Shown one piece after another: positions 38,642 through 49,338 of a DNA stretch of 64,000 nucleotides (position 1 is the stretch's first letter; every line of letters begins with the position of its first letter). The stretch spans positions 21,793,002 to 21,857,001 of the forward strand of contig NC_092226.1 of the NCBI RefSeq assembly GCF_036320965.1, written 5' to 3'. The DNA comes from Panulirus ornatus (Eukaryota > Arthropoda > Malacostraca > Decapoda > Palinuridae). The notes below the pieces were generated by a model. It was given only the letters and a program-made list of their open reading frames with translations. It ran no database searches and was not told the origin of the DNA. The position numbers and the translations under genes are program-made.

Positions 38642-39130
38642 GTGTAGTTGCCCTTGACATTTCTAAGGCTTTTGACAGGATGTGGCATCGGAGTCTCATC
38701 TCTAAGCTCCACTCTTTTGGCTTCCCTTCCTCACTTTGCTCCTTCATATCAAGCCTCCTCTCCGGCCGATCTGTCTCTGGTTGTAGATGGATCAGCCTCA
38801 CCCCTTTTCTCCATCAACAGCGGTGTCCCTCAAGGTTCTATCCTGACCCCTACTCTTTCTCTTCTTTTTTTTCAACGATTTCTTCTCCACAAATAATCCA
38901 TTGCACTCATACACTGACGACTCAACACTGCATTTATCCACATCCTTCGATTATGTCCTCCCACTTGATTTGCATCTCGCCTTGACACAGCTTCCTCAAT
39001 AAACTCAGATTTGACCAGGATATCTCAGTGAGATAGACGATATCTAGTTAAGTTTAATGCCTCCAAGACCCGGTTTTTACCCATCTTTATCGAAAATTCC
39101 TCATTACTCGCCTCGCCTTTGACGATTCTG
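38642..39130 (+). mobile_element. Jockey-like LINE RT fragment
   Basis: The plus strand reads VVALDISKAFDRMWHRSLIS and LHSFGFPSSLCSFISSLLSG, then in another frame DGSASPLFSINSGVPQGSIL, then NSDLTRIS and VKFNASKTRFLPIF. These correspond to the RT finger/palm motifs A and B and the post-catalytic region of Jockey/CR1-group LINEs. The catalytic aspartate box falls in a damaged zone near 38900-38940. Several frameshifts. Dead fragment. Confidence 0.8.
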
Positions 39131-39515
39131 TAATTCCACTTCTTGGCTCGGTGGACATATCGATCTTTTCTCCCGACATTGTGTCCTCTTTTTCGAAAAC
39201 TTTTACGAATCTTCACCCTCGCCTCCACAAGGTAGTAATTAGACATCCCACCAGCTGCCTCTCTCAACACATTTACATCCAAAAGTCTCTCATTTACACG
39301 CTTATCAGTTGACACGTAATCTAACAATGTCCTTTGACCATCTCCTACTCACATACGTGTACTTGTGCATATCTCTCCTTTTAAACCAAGTATTCCTAAT
39401 CACCAGTCTTTTTTTTTTTTTCAGTACACAAATCCACAAGTTCCTCACCATTTTCATTCATAACACTGAATACCCCATGTGCACCAATTATACCCTCAAC
39501 TATCTATTTGTCTGT
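39130..39515 (-). mobile_element. RTE-like endonuclease fragment R20
   Basis: The minus strand reads from the first part of the linker (KIRKSFRKRGHNVG) back through EAAGGMSNYYLVEARVK, LDYVSTDKRVNERLLDVNVL, and remnants of the LVIRNTWFKRRDMHKYTYV and VNENGEELVDLC segments. SDH of the endonuclease has become SNY. It butts against the plus-strand Jockey-like piece. Confidence 0.8.
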
Positions 39516-39539
39516 TTGTCTATTTATATCTGTCATTTA

Positions 39540-40480
39540 GAGATCATGCCAGCAAGACCGGATGGAATTCAGGCTATTTATCTTAAAATAACAGATGTCG
39601 AGAGCAAAACCAGAGACATAACCTACATGAAAACAGCCTTGCGGATATTCTCGAAATGAAGTGTATTCCATTAGTCCATAAGCCTCTTACCAACACATGT
39701 AATGAAAATATTTGGAAAGGTGTTGGAAAACACGTATTGGAGCAGTTGGTTAATATAAACTATAAATGAAGGCTAGCTTTGATTTATGTCTGGCATAAGT
39801 ACACAAGTTCATTGCAAAGATATTTATGAATCTGTTGGAAAGGAGGGAAATACAAACTGCTTTTCTTAACTTTGCGAAAGCGATTCATGAAGTTAATCAT
39901 TGAAAAAAAAAATAAAGCGTAAAATACGAAGGATTCGTGAGTTTGGAACAAATGAGAAAATTCATGATGGTAGGAAATGGAACCATTCCAGACTTTCAGT
40001 TGTACCGCAGCGAACAGTAGTTTTTGATAACGATACCTGATAGAGACAGTGAAAGAAAATGTAGGAAGGTGTGTCGGAGACGACACAAGAGTCTGCGAGA
40101 AATGAAAAGATGAGAAAATGAGAATATGCGAAAAGACCTGGAAGTAATTTATAACTGTGCAGAATAGAACTACACGGACTTTGATGAAGATGAATTTGAG
40201 TTGCTAAATGGAACGACTGACTGTATTAATCTTAAGGCGAGATTCTACAAAACCTCTGCAGGGAAAGATACAGGATGTGAAGCAAACTTAGAGGACAGAG
40301 GAATCATGACATACAAGAAACGAATTCAGAGTTGGTGTATAATGCTTTCAAGCCAAGTAATGATCGGTATGGTGAAGACTCGCACTACATGAGGCAAAAC
40401 GGATAATACTTCACTGGTTCATGGCAAATGAAACAGTTGTTTGATCGCCAGCCAGACAAGCTGAAGCAAATAGAGAAAAT
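39540..40480 (+). mobile_element. CR1-like LINE remnant
   Basis: Frames broken by stops still show a CR1-group RT order: ARPDGIQAIYLK (39550), KPLTNTCNENIWKGVGKHVLEQLVNIN (39670, split here for reading as the RPxSLT...K...EKH region), GFMSGISTQ (39785), and FDEDEFELLNG (40180), which resembles the MKFNxDKFELL block. Very old. Confidence 0.6.
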
Positions 40481-40910
40481 TCAGAAACACCCTGTAAGCA
40501 GACTATGGGGTGGAACATGAAAGATTAAAAGAGCCTTGAAAGAAGGGGAAAGAAATGTGGTAATCTGTACGTAGCAACAGACAGGCGAGGAGAAAAAAGA
40601 AAAACTAAATTTAGAGCCTGACAAACTATAGGTGTGTGTAATGAAATTCGATATATTGCATACACAGGACAAGTATGAGTGCCTGCTGGTAGGTAGGATG
40701 GAGAGACCATTCAGTGCTCTGCTTAAGGAAACTTGTTCACACTGTGAAGACGGAAACCTGTTGAAGGGAAGTGGATGGTTGGCCGGGAAAAAATATTTGA
40801 TCAGTGGAATACTGATATGTATGGTCATTGGGGTGCTGAGGTTGTGGTACACAAGTTACACTGTACGTGCTACGTGGTAGCCTTACCTCAGGCAAAACCT
40901 CATCACAATA

Positions 40911-40912
<2 letters not shown>
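40481..40912. other. No feature recognised
   Basis: May contain further CR1-like decay products near 40490-40560, but nothing reliable. Confidence 0.4.

Positions 40913-40991
<79 letters not shown>
40913..40991. repeat. (CT)39 microsatellite
   Basis: 79-base perfect CT tract. Confidence 0.97.
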
Positions 40992-40995
<4 letters not shown>

Positions 40996-42692
40996 CACAT
41001 CCATCTCGACATTAGAAACAATATTCACTCAGTGGGACGAGCTACCCATCATGTAAGTTCCTTGCCTTACTGTTTACGATATATTCTCACCCACTCCAGG
41101 CCTCAGTTGCCTTCCAGTTCTCTCACATGCATGACACTCCTCACAGCTCAGGATCTTCTCTTACCATCTTTACATCGTTCCCAGACGCCTAATACCGCTG
41201 TTGACATGTGATTCTCATCCATGCCGACTGATATTGTACAGTACATTCCCTTCTCTTTCAAAAGTTGGGCCCTACGTGCTACACAGATCATCAAAGTGGC
41301 CTACTGTTCCATCTCCTTCCTCAGATTCACCCACCAGAACAGCATCATCTGCACGCAAGTGCAGTGTCCTCTGTGCTATTGCACTGTATATCAGCAGTAC
41401 ACATCAGTCACCTCATCAACTCAAGTATTACGTGACCATGAAAATAGAAAAGAAAAAAATCTTGGTCACAATACAGTCTTGGACGATATCCCGCATTAAC
41501 TTCAGGTTACCCATTAATACAACTTTGCTCTCACGAGCAATGCCTTCATTATGAAATTATTCAGAAGTATCCCATGCATGCCATTTAAAATCGCAGATTC
41601 TCAAAGTCCCTTTTTATTGTTTTTTTCCGACTCCTAATATGCTGCGCACACATACTAGACTCGTTTTCTTTACAATAGTCTCCACTGCTGACGTCAGTAT
41701 AAATATATAGTGTACTCGTCATTATCCCTTCACCCGCAAAAGCTTCCTTTGGCCTTTTTGAATATGGTTGATGAACCCTACTATAGACCTTTTCAAACAA
41801 TCTAAGAAACTATACTCTTTTTTTTTTTTTACAGTTATTCGTACCCCCTTTATCATGATACATAAAACAGTCACAACCATCGTCCTCTCATCAAACACGA
41901 CATATTTATCCTTGTGGTCATACAAACTCCAGATCCGCTCAAATGCAGCTTCGACTCTGTGCTTCGCTGTCTCACCACTCCACCTACACTCAGAAACTTT
42001 CCATTCTTGAGTTCGTTACTGCTCTTTTCACTATGTTTATAATATATCCCTCTCCATCATACCCATCCCATATTCTTCTAACCTCCAACCCTACTTTACC
42101 AGCACCTGTGCCTTTTATCCCATCATTTCTAGTCATTTGAGTGGCGTACTCTTTCCACCTCGAACAAAACTCCTGTTTTGTTAGGACCAAGTTTCACGGG
42201 TATATTTGGCGCTCCCTCACTTTTCGCACCTCCATTCTCCATTCCGTCACCTTTTTCATGGATGATTCGATAGTCTTTCCTTCATTTATTATATCCGTCC
42301 CATTTTCCACCCATATCCTCGTTTGCTTTTTTTTTTTATTCTCATATGCCAACTTTTGAGATAGTTGAAGGTTTGTGGTTACAACCATTAAAGTTTGTTT
42401 AGATAAAAAATTGAAAGATACATTTGTGTGTATGGTCACGACCCCTGGGGGATGTGGTATACTTCACTGTTGGGGTAATATGATGCTGAAATTCGAAGCC
42501 TCGAGAGGGTAGTTATCGTCAGGATTCAACGCTTTTACAGGTATTTGGTCTCAGTTTCGATGTATGGAGAGGGGAAAAGGAGACATCGTGTGGTTAGTTT
42601 CGATCATAGATGAGAGGGACGGGACGTTATCTGGTTTCAGTGCTTCTGGGAGTTTCGTATGATAAGTGGGCGGAGGGAGGGAGTCTTTGGCT
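40992..42692. other. Region without a recognised gene
   Basis: Pyrimidine-rich on the plus strand in places. A minus frame at 41990-42190 includes FCSRWKEYA, weakly like the RWxEYF segment before LINE RTs, but too little to call. From about 42480 to the transposon edge a TTTCAGTGCTTCTGGGAGTT-like phrase recurs loosely, and again beyond 43466. Confidence 0.4.
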
Positions 42693-42695
42693 TTA

Positions 42696-42760
42696 AGGCC
42701 TGTCTACACGAGCGGGCCTGATTGGCGGATTTGCCCGTTAACGGGCAAATTCTGGCGGGC
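42696..42760 (+). repeat. Left terminal inverted repeat of the Harbinger element
   Basis: AGGCCTGTCTACACGAGCGG, GCCTGATTGGCGG and the palindrome GCCCGTTAACGGGC. Pairs with 43405-43463. Confidence 0.9.
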
Positions 42761-42972
42761 CTGCCCGTGAATGTTGTCCACACGACCGAAGTGATGAACA
42801 GCCGGGCCTGCCCGACGATGTTACCAGTAGCGGGTGGAGTGCGGTACGAGAACCATGGTGCCTAGCATTGTCAAGAAAAAGATTTTGTGCTCTATGATAA
42901 TAGCTTTGTGTCTCAAGAAGAAAAAGAAGAAAAGGATATGGTGTAAAGATTGGTTAAAGTAGTGAGGAACAC

Positions 42973-43191
42973 GACTTCAGAAATTACCTGAGGATGAGTG
43001 TAAGCACTTTTTACATCTTGTTATCAAAGGTGGAGCCATACATAGTAAAGAAAGACACAGTTATGAGAAACAGCATTACAGCAGAAGCTCGTCTGGAAGC
43101 AACTCTGCGATTTTTAGCAAGTGGGTCTACTTATTCAGCTTCACATTCCATAAACATGGATTCTTACGATAAAGGTCAATCAAAGTACTAG
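42973..43191 (+). pseudogene. Harbinger transposase N-terminal remnant
   Basis: A 72-codon open stretch reads DFRNYLRMSVSTFYILLSKV, EPYIVKKDTVMRNSITAEAR and LEATLRFLASGSTYS before degenerating and stopping at 43189-43191. This is the N-terminal pattern of HARBI1/PIF-type transposases (NYLRMS...F..LL..V.P.I.K.DT.MR..I....RL..TLRFLA.G.SY). A lysine-rich segment with RIWCKDWL lies in another frame just upstream (near 42910-42955), again as in the family. The DDE nuclease domain is absent, so the element cannot mobilise itself. Confidence 0.82.
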
Positions 43192-43404
43192 TAAGTGCTT
43201 TAGACCAAAAAAATGTTGGTGGCTCACTAGAGTTATCCTGGGCTGCCATCGTTAAATGTTCACTGTGCTACTATGCCGTGGGATGAAGGCCCGCTGTGGG
43301 TTCACGATGCTATCTTGCGTCTGGCAGGGTAGAAACTCCAGCTACCGGGCACCAGCTTATTGATTTCGCTCGGCGGGCTTTCGGGCAATTTGATCGTTTG
43401 CCCG

Positions 43405-43463
43405 TCAAATATGCCCGTTTACGGGCAAGCCCGCCAATCAGGCCCGCTCGTGTAGACAGGCCT
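43405..43463 (-). repeat. Right terminal inverted repeat of the Harbinger element
   Basis: Complement of the left end: GCCCGTTTACGGGCAAGCCC, GCCAATCAGGCC, CGCTCGTGTAGACAGGCCT. Confidence 0.9.
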
Positions 43464-44014
43464 TTAGAGTTTTGGAAAGTTATGTATTCGGCTTCAGTGT
43501 TTAGTAGAAGTGTTATGGCTAAGGGTTCAACGAACCAGTGGCCAATTTCCATGCTTCAGGGAATCAGATGTCGAGCTTCGACGCTTTGGATAGCCAGGTA
43601 TCAATTTTCACGTTTCAGGAAGCAAGTTATCCAGTTGACACATGAAGAATGAAACACACGAAATTGTTTCTGGAATACGTATGAGAACGCCGTTCACTAA
43701 CGATTCTTTGTGAATAATAAGATATTGAGAATGCAATTCTGCAAGTTTTTTTTTTATGTACATTTTGTTTTCTATTTCCAAGGCTATACACTTCTGCGAA
43801 TCATTTTGTAAACTTTTAGTCGTGTATTCCACCGGTGGTGCAAATAGAACTACATCGATTCATACGCACGCATTGTGGTTGTATGAAACAAATTGATTTG
43901 AAAGTGATTATTTTATTTGATACAACACTTGATTTTTTTTTTTTTTTTTTGGCCCAGGAAGTCTCTTGCTCACTCACGAGAACAGGGGACTGCAATAGAA
44001 ATAAAATCCCTTCG

Positions 44015-44020
44015 TTTATT
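44015..44020 (-). terminator. Polyadenylation signal AATAAA
   Basis: Minus-strand AATAAA about 80 bases downstream of the stop codon of the chitin-binding protein gene. Other AT-rich candidates exist nearby (an ATTTATTGT-like stretch near 44085), so the exact signal used is uncertain. Confidence 0.6.
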
Positions 44021-44100
44021 AAAAGGTTTAATTATGTATAAACAATACAACTAACGTACAAAACAAGAAGTTAGTAACTGTACACAATAAATATCAGGTG

Positions 44101-45307
44101 TTAATATTCGTAGTAGTCGGGAGCCGGGACTCGTGGCCGGGCACGCCTGCGTCCGCTGGGCCTCTGGTCACTACCCTGCCTACTGGGTCTAGGTCGTCTC
44201 ACGCGGGGCAGCTCCTCTGCGGTCGTAGCGTCACCACGGGTCCTCTCTGGAGATAGATTCACTTCAGGGGCCAAAGGCGCTTCCTCCTCGATGATTTCGA
44301 CTTCACCACCACCTCCACCTCCTCCTCCCTGTGGTCTCCGTCTGGGGAACTGTGGCCCCAGCCGTTGAGGTCGTTGTCGCGAATTTTGGGGCGCATCTGG
44401 AGCGACTTCCTCGGGCTCAGCTTGAGCCACTCGGCGACTGATGACAACTGGATTTCTCCTCGAACTGCCACGGCTCGTGATGCGAGCTCGATTGCCGCCT
44501 GATGGTTGTTCATCGGCAGGAGGGGCCTCTGTTGTCGTGGTGGTGGGAGGGGGGGCATCTGTCTCCGGACGCCCCTGGCGTTCCCTTTGGCCTGAGCTAC
44601 CAGGCCTGTTGCGGGGGCGGCTGCGGCGACCGGTAGGGGCGGCCGTTGTCGTAGTTGTCGTCTTGTCATCAAGATAGTCGTATTCATAGTAGTCGTCGTA
44701 ATAATACTCTGGGTACGCCTCGGTCGTGGTAGTGGTGGTGAGCTTCTTGCGTCGTTGGCCCGAGTTTTGTCCAAGACGACCTGGACGACGGGGACGACCC
44801 CCAGTCCGAGTTTCTTGGGGCAGAACCTGAGGGGCTTCTCGGGCGTCGTCGAAGATTTGTTCCCTCGGAGCGCTGGCCTGTCGCAGGCGGGAGGCGCGAG
44901 GAGCATTGCCTCCATCATTCTGGGGCTTGAACTCCGGCCTCTTGCGGTATCCTTGGTTAAACGGCCCATCGCCACCCCCAGGACGGTTGTCCCCTCTTTG
45001 TCTGTTGGGACGGCCGCCGGGGCGACGACGAGGCCTCTGTGTGGTCGTGGTTGTCGTCCTTTCGCTGGTGTAATCATTGTAATAGTCGTACTGATCATAG
45101 TCGATGTAGTCACCATAGTCGTAGTATGTTGGCGGGGGCGTCGTAGTGGTAGTGCGACGCTTGCCCTTGTTGCGCTTATCTTGGGGGATGCGCACACGGT
45201 TAGGCCTCGGCCTTCTCTTTAGGGGAGGAGGCCTCTGCACGTAGATGATCTGGGGAGCTGGTCTTGGGGTAGTGCTCGTGGTTGTCGTGACGTACAAGGC
45301 ATTGTTC
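44101..45307 (-). other. CPAP1 last exon: low-complexity C-terminal tail
   Basis: Acceptor CTTCTTCCAG (revcomp of 45308-45317). A 1207 bp exon opening NNALYVTTTTSTTPRP and ending YEY-stop (TAA at 44101-44103). It is markedly GC-richer than its surroundings. At least five TTTTT blocks each precede Pro/Arg-rich or acidic Tyr-rich stretches (YDYGDYIDYDQYDYYNDY, YPEYYYDDYYEYDY). A six-glycine run lies near 44315. Confidence 0.92.
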
Positions 45308-45371
45308 CTGGAAGAAGAGAATTGGTGTGGGTCAAATCGTCTTGACTGGTCAAACAACAGTGACCAAATGC

Positions 45372-45446
<75 letters not shown>

Positions 45447-48400
45447 ACACACACACACACACACACACACAACACGCTCATTAGGTACACTTACGCTCGG
45501 CTTATTCCATTCTTTAGAATATTTGACACCAAAAAAAAAGAAAAAAAACTGAACTCCACTGTTTGCAGGATTAAAAGTACAGGTCGTCGAGACCCCTGCC
45601 ATATCGTATGATGGACCACGACAACAGCAACCTTACTTGAACCATCGTAGGCATCCGTCGATTGCCACACCCGTAATTCTACAAACACAGCTTAATCCCC
45701 GTCCCTCCCCCCCCCCTTTTTATTATAATTATCATTACTATCATCATCATTATTACAATAAGCAAAAAGAAACCCTGAGGAATTTGCCAGTCATGTTAGA
45801 AGCAAGAGAGTCATTATCCAGTCAATAGGTCCATTTCTTACCGGTCAACGGTGACGGGTTCAGAAAGACAAAGCCACGTTGAAAATATCAACTAACTTTT
45901 TTGTGTCTGTGTTTACGATCGAGGACGCAACCCCCGTTCGGATCCAGTTTTCACTCGTAAGAAAGTGGAACAACGGTGTTCAACAAAGTGATATAAAAGC
46001 AGAAGACACGATACGTTCAGCAATAAACAGAATGAGTACAAAGTAGAACTTTAAAGCCCTGATAAGTTTTATCCTTAGAACGATGATGAGGTGGAAAATG
46101 AGATAATTAAACCCTTGATTGCCCTCTTCAGTGAGTCACTTGCCCCGGGGAGAGTTCCCGATGAATGGGTAAATTTGCCAGTGTAACACCGACACACAAA
46201 AAGGTAACCCGGATGTTATTGTTCTGTTAGCTTAACGTTTGTAGCCGGAAAACATGTAATGGAATACATCATTGGAGACAGAGGGCCACCACTTAATAAA
46301 CGACTCTCAGAACGGTTTTCAACGGAATCCCTTGTGTCATATAATCCAAGTGTCTGACGAAAGTAAAAGTAGTTTCTGTTATCTATCTAGATTTTCAAAA
46401 AGCTTTCAATAAGGTTACACATCAGAGTTTACGAGCAAAAACTGTAAAATGGCGTTGATGAGCTTGTACTTCAGTGGATAGGAAATTGGTTGACTGGCCG
46501 TAAACAAAAGATTTGCGATTAATAGTTAAGCCTTAGAATGGTTAGTAGTGGAGTGCCACAAGGATCGGTCTTGGGGTCGGTTCTCTTTCTCATAAGTATT
46601 AATGATATTGATATTTGGCTACATTGCAAGATGATAAAATTCGCTAATGATACAGAGCTGGAAAACATATCTACAAATGAACTTGAACGTTTACAGCTTC
46701 AAACTGACATAAATGATGCACTAGGCTTAGAAGTGGCAAATCAATTTTGATATCGATAAGTGCAGTTTTACATGTCGCTAGTATAGATGAAAGGCAAGGT
46801 ACAGTATGAATTCTTTTGAACTGCAAAATGTAAATGAAGAAAACGACTTAGGTGTAATAATCTCTGGTCACCTAAAACTAAGTACGTAGTGCACGGCAGT
46901 GAATAAAAGCGAAAACCAAATTCACGTATGCATAGGCAGTGTCTTCGAGTGTAAGTCCAGGGAAATCATTCTTACTCTTTACAATTTATTGGTTCGTCCA
47001 CGTCTTGAATACTGTATGTGCCTTTGGTCAACCTACCTGAAAAATGACGTAGAATGGATGGAGTACACTGTCGAGCTACCAAGATGATTCTCGGACTGAG
47101 AATCAAATCCTACCAGATCAGATTAAGCGACTAGAACCTATTTAGCTGAGAAAAGAGAATGTTAAGTATTCAAAATAATTAAAGGCTCTCATGATCTATC
47201 AACTTACGACTTGCTTCGCATTGTTTCGCTAGTAGTAATGGATACAAACTCAGGGCAGACGTTTTATCTCGTTTGAGGCGAAGTACTTTTTCTTTAAGAG
47301 GCTTGTTAACATATGGAACGATTAGGTAGTGGTAGAAAGCAGTACCACAGGTACGTTTAAGAATAAACTATGAATAACTCACGGCTTACATTATTTGCGC
47401 CTCCTAACTCACAATGACAATTTGCAAGTCATTTTCCTTGAATGATTTCTGTACGCCTTCTAACTTTTACCACACTAATCTGTGAGTTTCTGATAACTTC
47501 CACTATCACAAACACCCTCGAAAGGACCCAGTGGTCTGTTGCTGTTTGAATTCCTTTGTATTAGCAAATGACTGGGAGGTTCGTCAGTCCAGTGACACTG
47601 AACCCACTGTCTTATTTGTTGCGACCTACCACTCACCTTGGATGAACAGCAACACGAATTTGTAGATGTAAAATCACAATCAAATGAGAATAATAATTTT
47701 CAACGCTTCGTAAAAATTATTGATGTTCGCACGAGACTTGGAGGCTTGGACGTGGGATCTCGTCTGATTTTTTGGGAAGGTAAATAAAGTCTGTCTTCAA
47801 TCATTAAAACTCGTCCGAGGCAAAAGCCACTCGAACAGCAAAGTACCTGTGACCTCACTCGGAGACTTCGAGGTCTTGACTGCTTACCTGTCGAAGTGTT
47901 TTTCGGAGTTTACACAGTCTACCTCGCTGACGTAGTGGCATATGAAGTTCTTCTGGTCAAAGACGGTGTAGTTGGCGCACAGGAAGTCGTATCGCACCCC
48001 GAAGAGGCAGTTGTGGTACACCTGAAGAGAAAGAATCGGTCAGAAGGGGCTGTTTCTCAGTGGTCGTCAAGAGAGTTGTTACTAGTTAGGGGAACGGGCA
48101 GATGCGCAGTGGGCTAGGAAGGGTCAAGAAGAGATAGTTCAACTTAAGGGTGAGTTTCTGACGTCGCTGGGAGTTGTAAGCTACGAAGCTGCAAGAAGCA
48201 ATAAGAATTATAACATGGATGAGGAGACGCCGCTCAGAACGACTGGAAATAACTGAAGGTTGAGTGAATAGTGTAGAAGGCAGGGAGCGCTAGAAGGGGA
48301 AAAGGTGACTTACGAAGGCTGGAGAAAGGCATAGTAATATAGCTAAAGCTGATAAAAGCCGGGAAAAAAAGAGAGATGAGAATGTGTAGGCTGAGAAGTT

Positions 48401-48505
48401 ACGTGAAAGCCACAAATGCGCTCGTAAATTTTCAAGGCTTAAGAAAGGGCTCAAGGTTAGCTGAGGTGAAAACCTGTTGTGAGCCTTGAGGGAGAGCATT
48501 AAGGC

Positions 48506-48567
<62 letters not shown>

Positions 48568-49240
48568 TAGAGGTTGAGGGAGTATTTTTGAGATGCAGTA
48601 TCGCTATGAGAGCTGAGGCAGTGTTGTGACCGCGTTAGATTCACAATAGCTGGAAGGGAGTTGAGGGGGCGGGTTGTGATAGCGAAGAAAGGGGTTAAAA
48701 GAGAAGTGCAAAGGGAGTGGAAAGGGACTGGAGGAGAGTAGTAAGAGCTGGACACAAGGTTTCCACACCATATGCTAGTCGAAATTCAGACTGTTCCGGA
48801 CCCGCTGAGACCAATTTTTCAGACCCAGTTTTATAGATGTATTATCTTACGTATAGAAAGTAAGATCAAGTAAGTAAAGAAAGACATAACTTCTTAGTCA
48901 CAGTATAAGATTTTAAATATAAGATATATGAAAAACTAAATGTCTCAGAGGATAAGGTGAAGCTATCCAAATTTTCTATCCACCAAACCATTTTCTTTTC
49001 CCCGACCTTCATGTTGAAGTCAAGACTAGATACGAATTCTCAGGCCTTTGACTTTTCAGGCCCTAATTCGTAAATATGCTTACATCAGACTTTAGTAGAC
49101 CTTTATAAAGCCAGTGGGAGAATCGTTTTACACTTGGAGGAAGCAGAGAGAGCTATGTAAGATGATAGTCTAAGTTGTGATTGCTGGAGGTAACATGCGT
49201 TGTGATGTTGGAAAGAGAATTTTGAGATAAGGGAAGAACT

Positions 49241-49338
<98 letters not shown>

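Larger units (their letters stand above)
42696..43463 (+). mobile_element. Non-autonomous PIF/Harbinger DNA transposon, 768 bp
   Basis: Terminal inverted repeats start AGGCCTGTCTACACGAGCGG at 42696 and end with the exact complement at 43463. The inverted homology continues inward for about 55-60 bases with GCCCGTTAACGGGC and GCCCGTTTACGGGC palindromes. It is flanked by TTA at 42693-42695 and 43464-43466, the 3-base TWA duplication typical of PIF/Harbinger. GCCCG and CGGGC words are dense in both subterminal regions and may be transposase-binding sites. The interior holds a fragment of transposase. Confidence 0.92.

Noticed and set aside
41990..42190. Minus-strand frame with FCSRWKEYA as a LINE pre-RT segment
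   Set aside because: A single short resemblance with no neighbouring RT motifs.
44259..45197. 312-codon minus-strand frame and plus-strand frames over the CPAP1 terminal exon
   Set aside because: GC-rich low-complexity shadow frames. The exon's true frame is fixed by splice phase with the chitin-binding domain.
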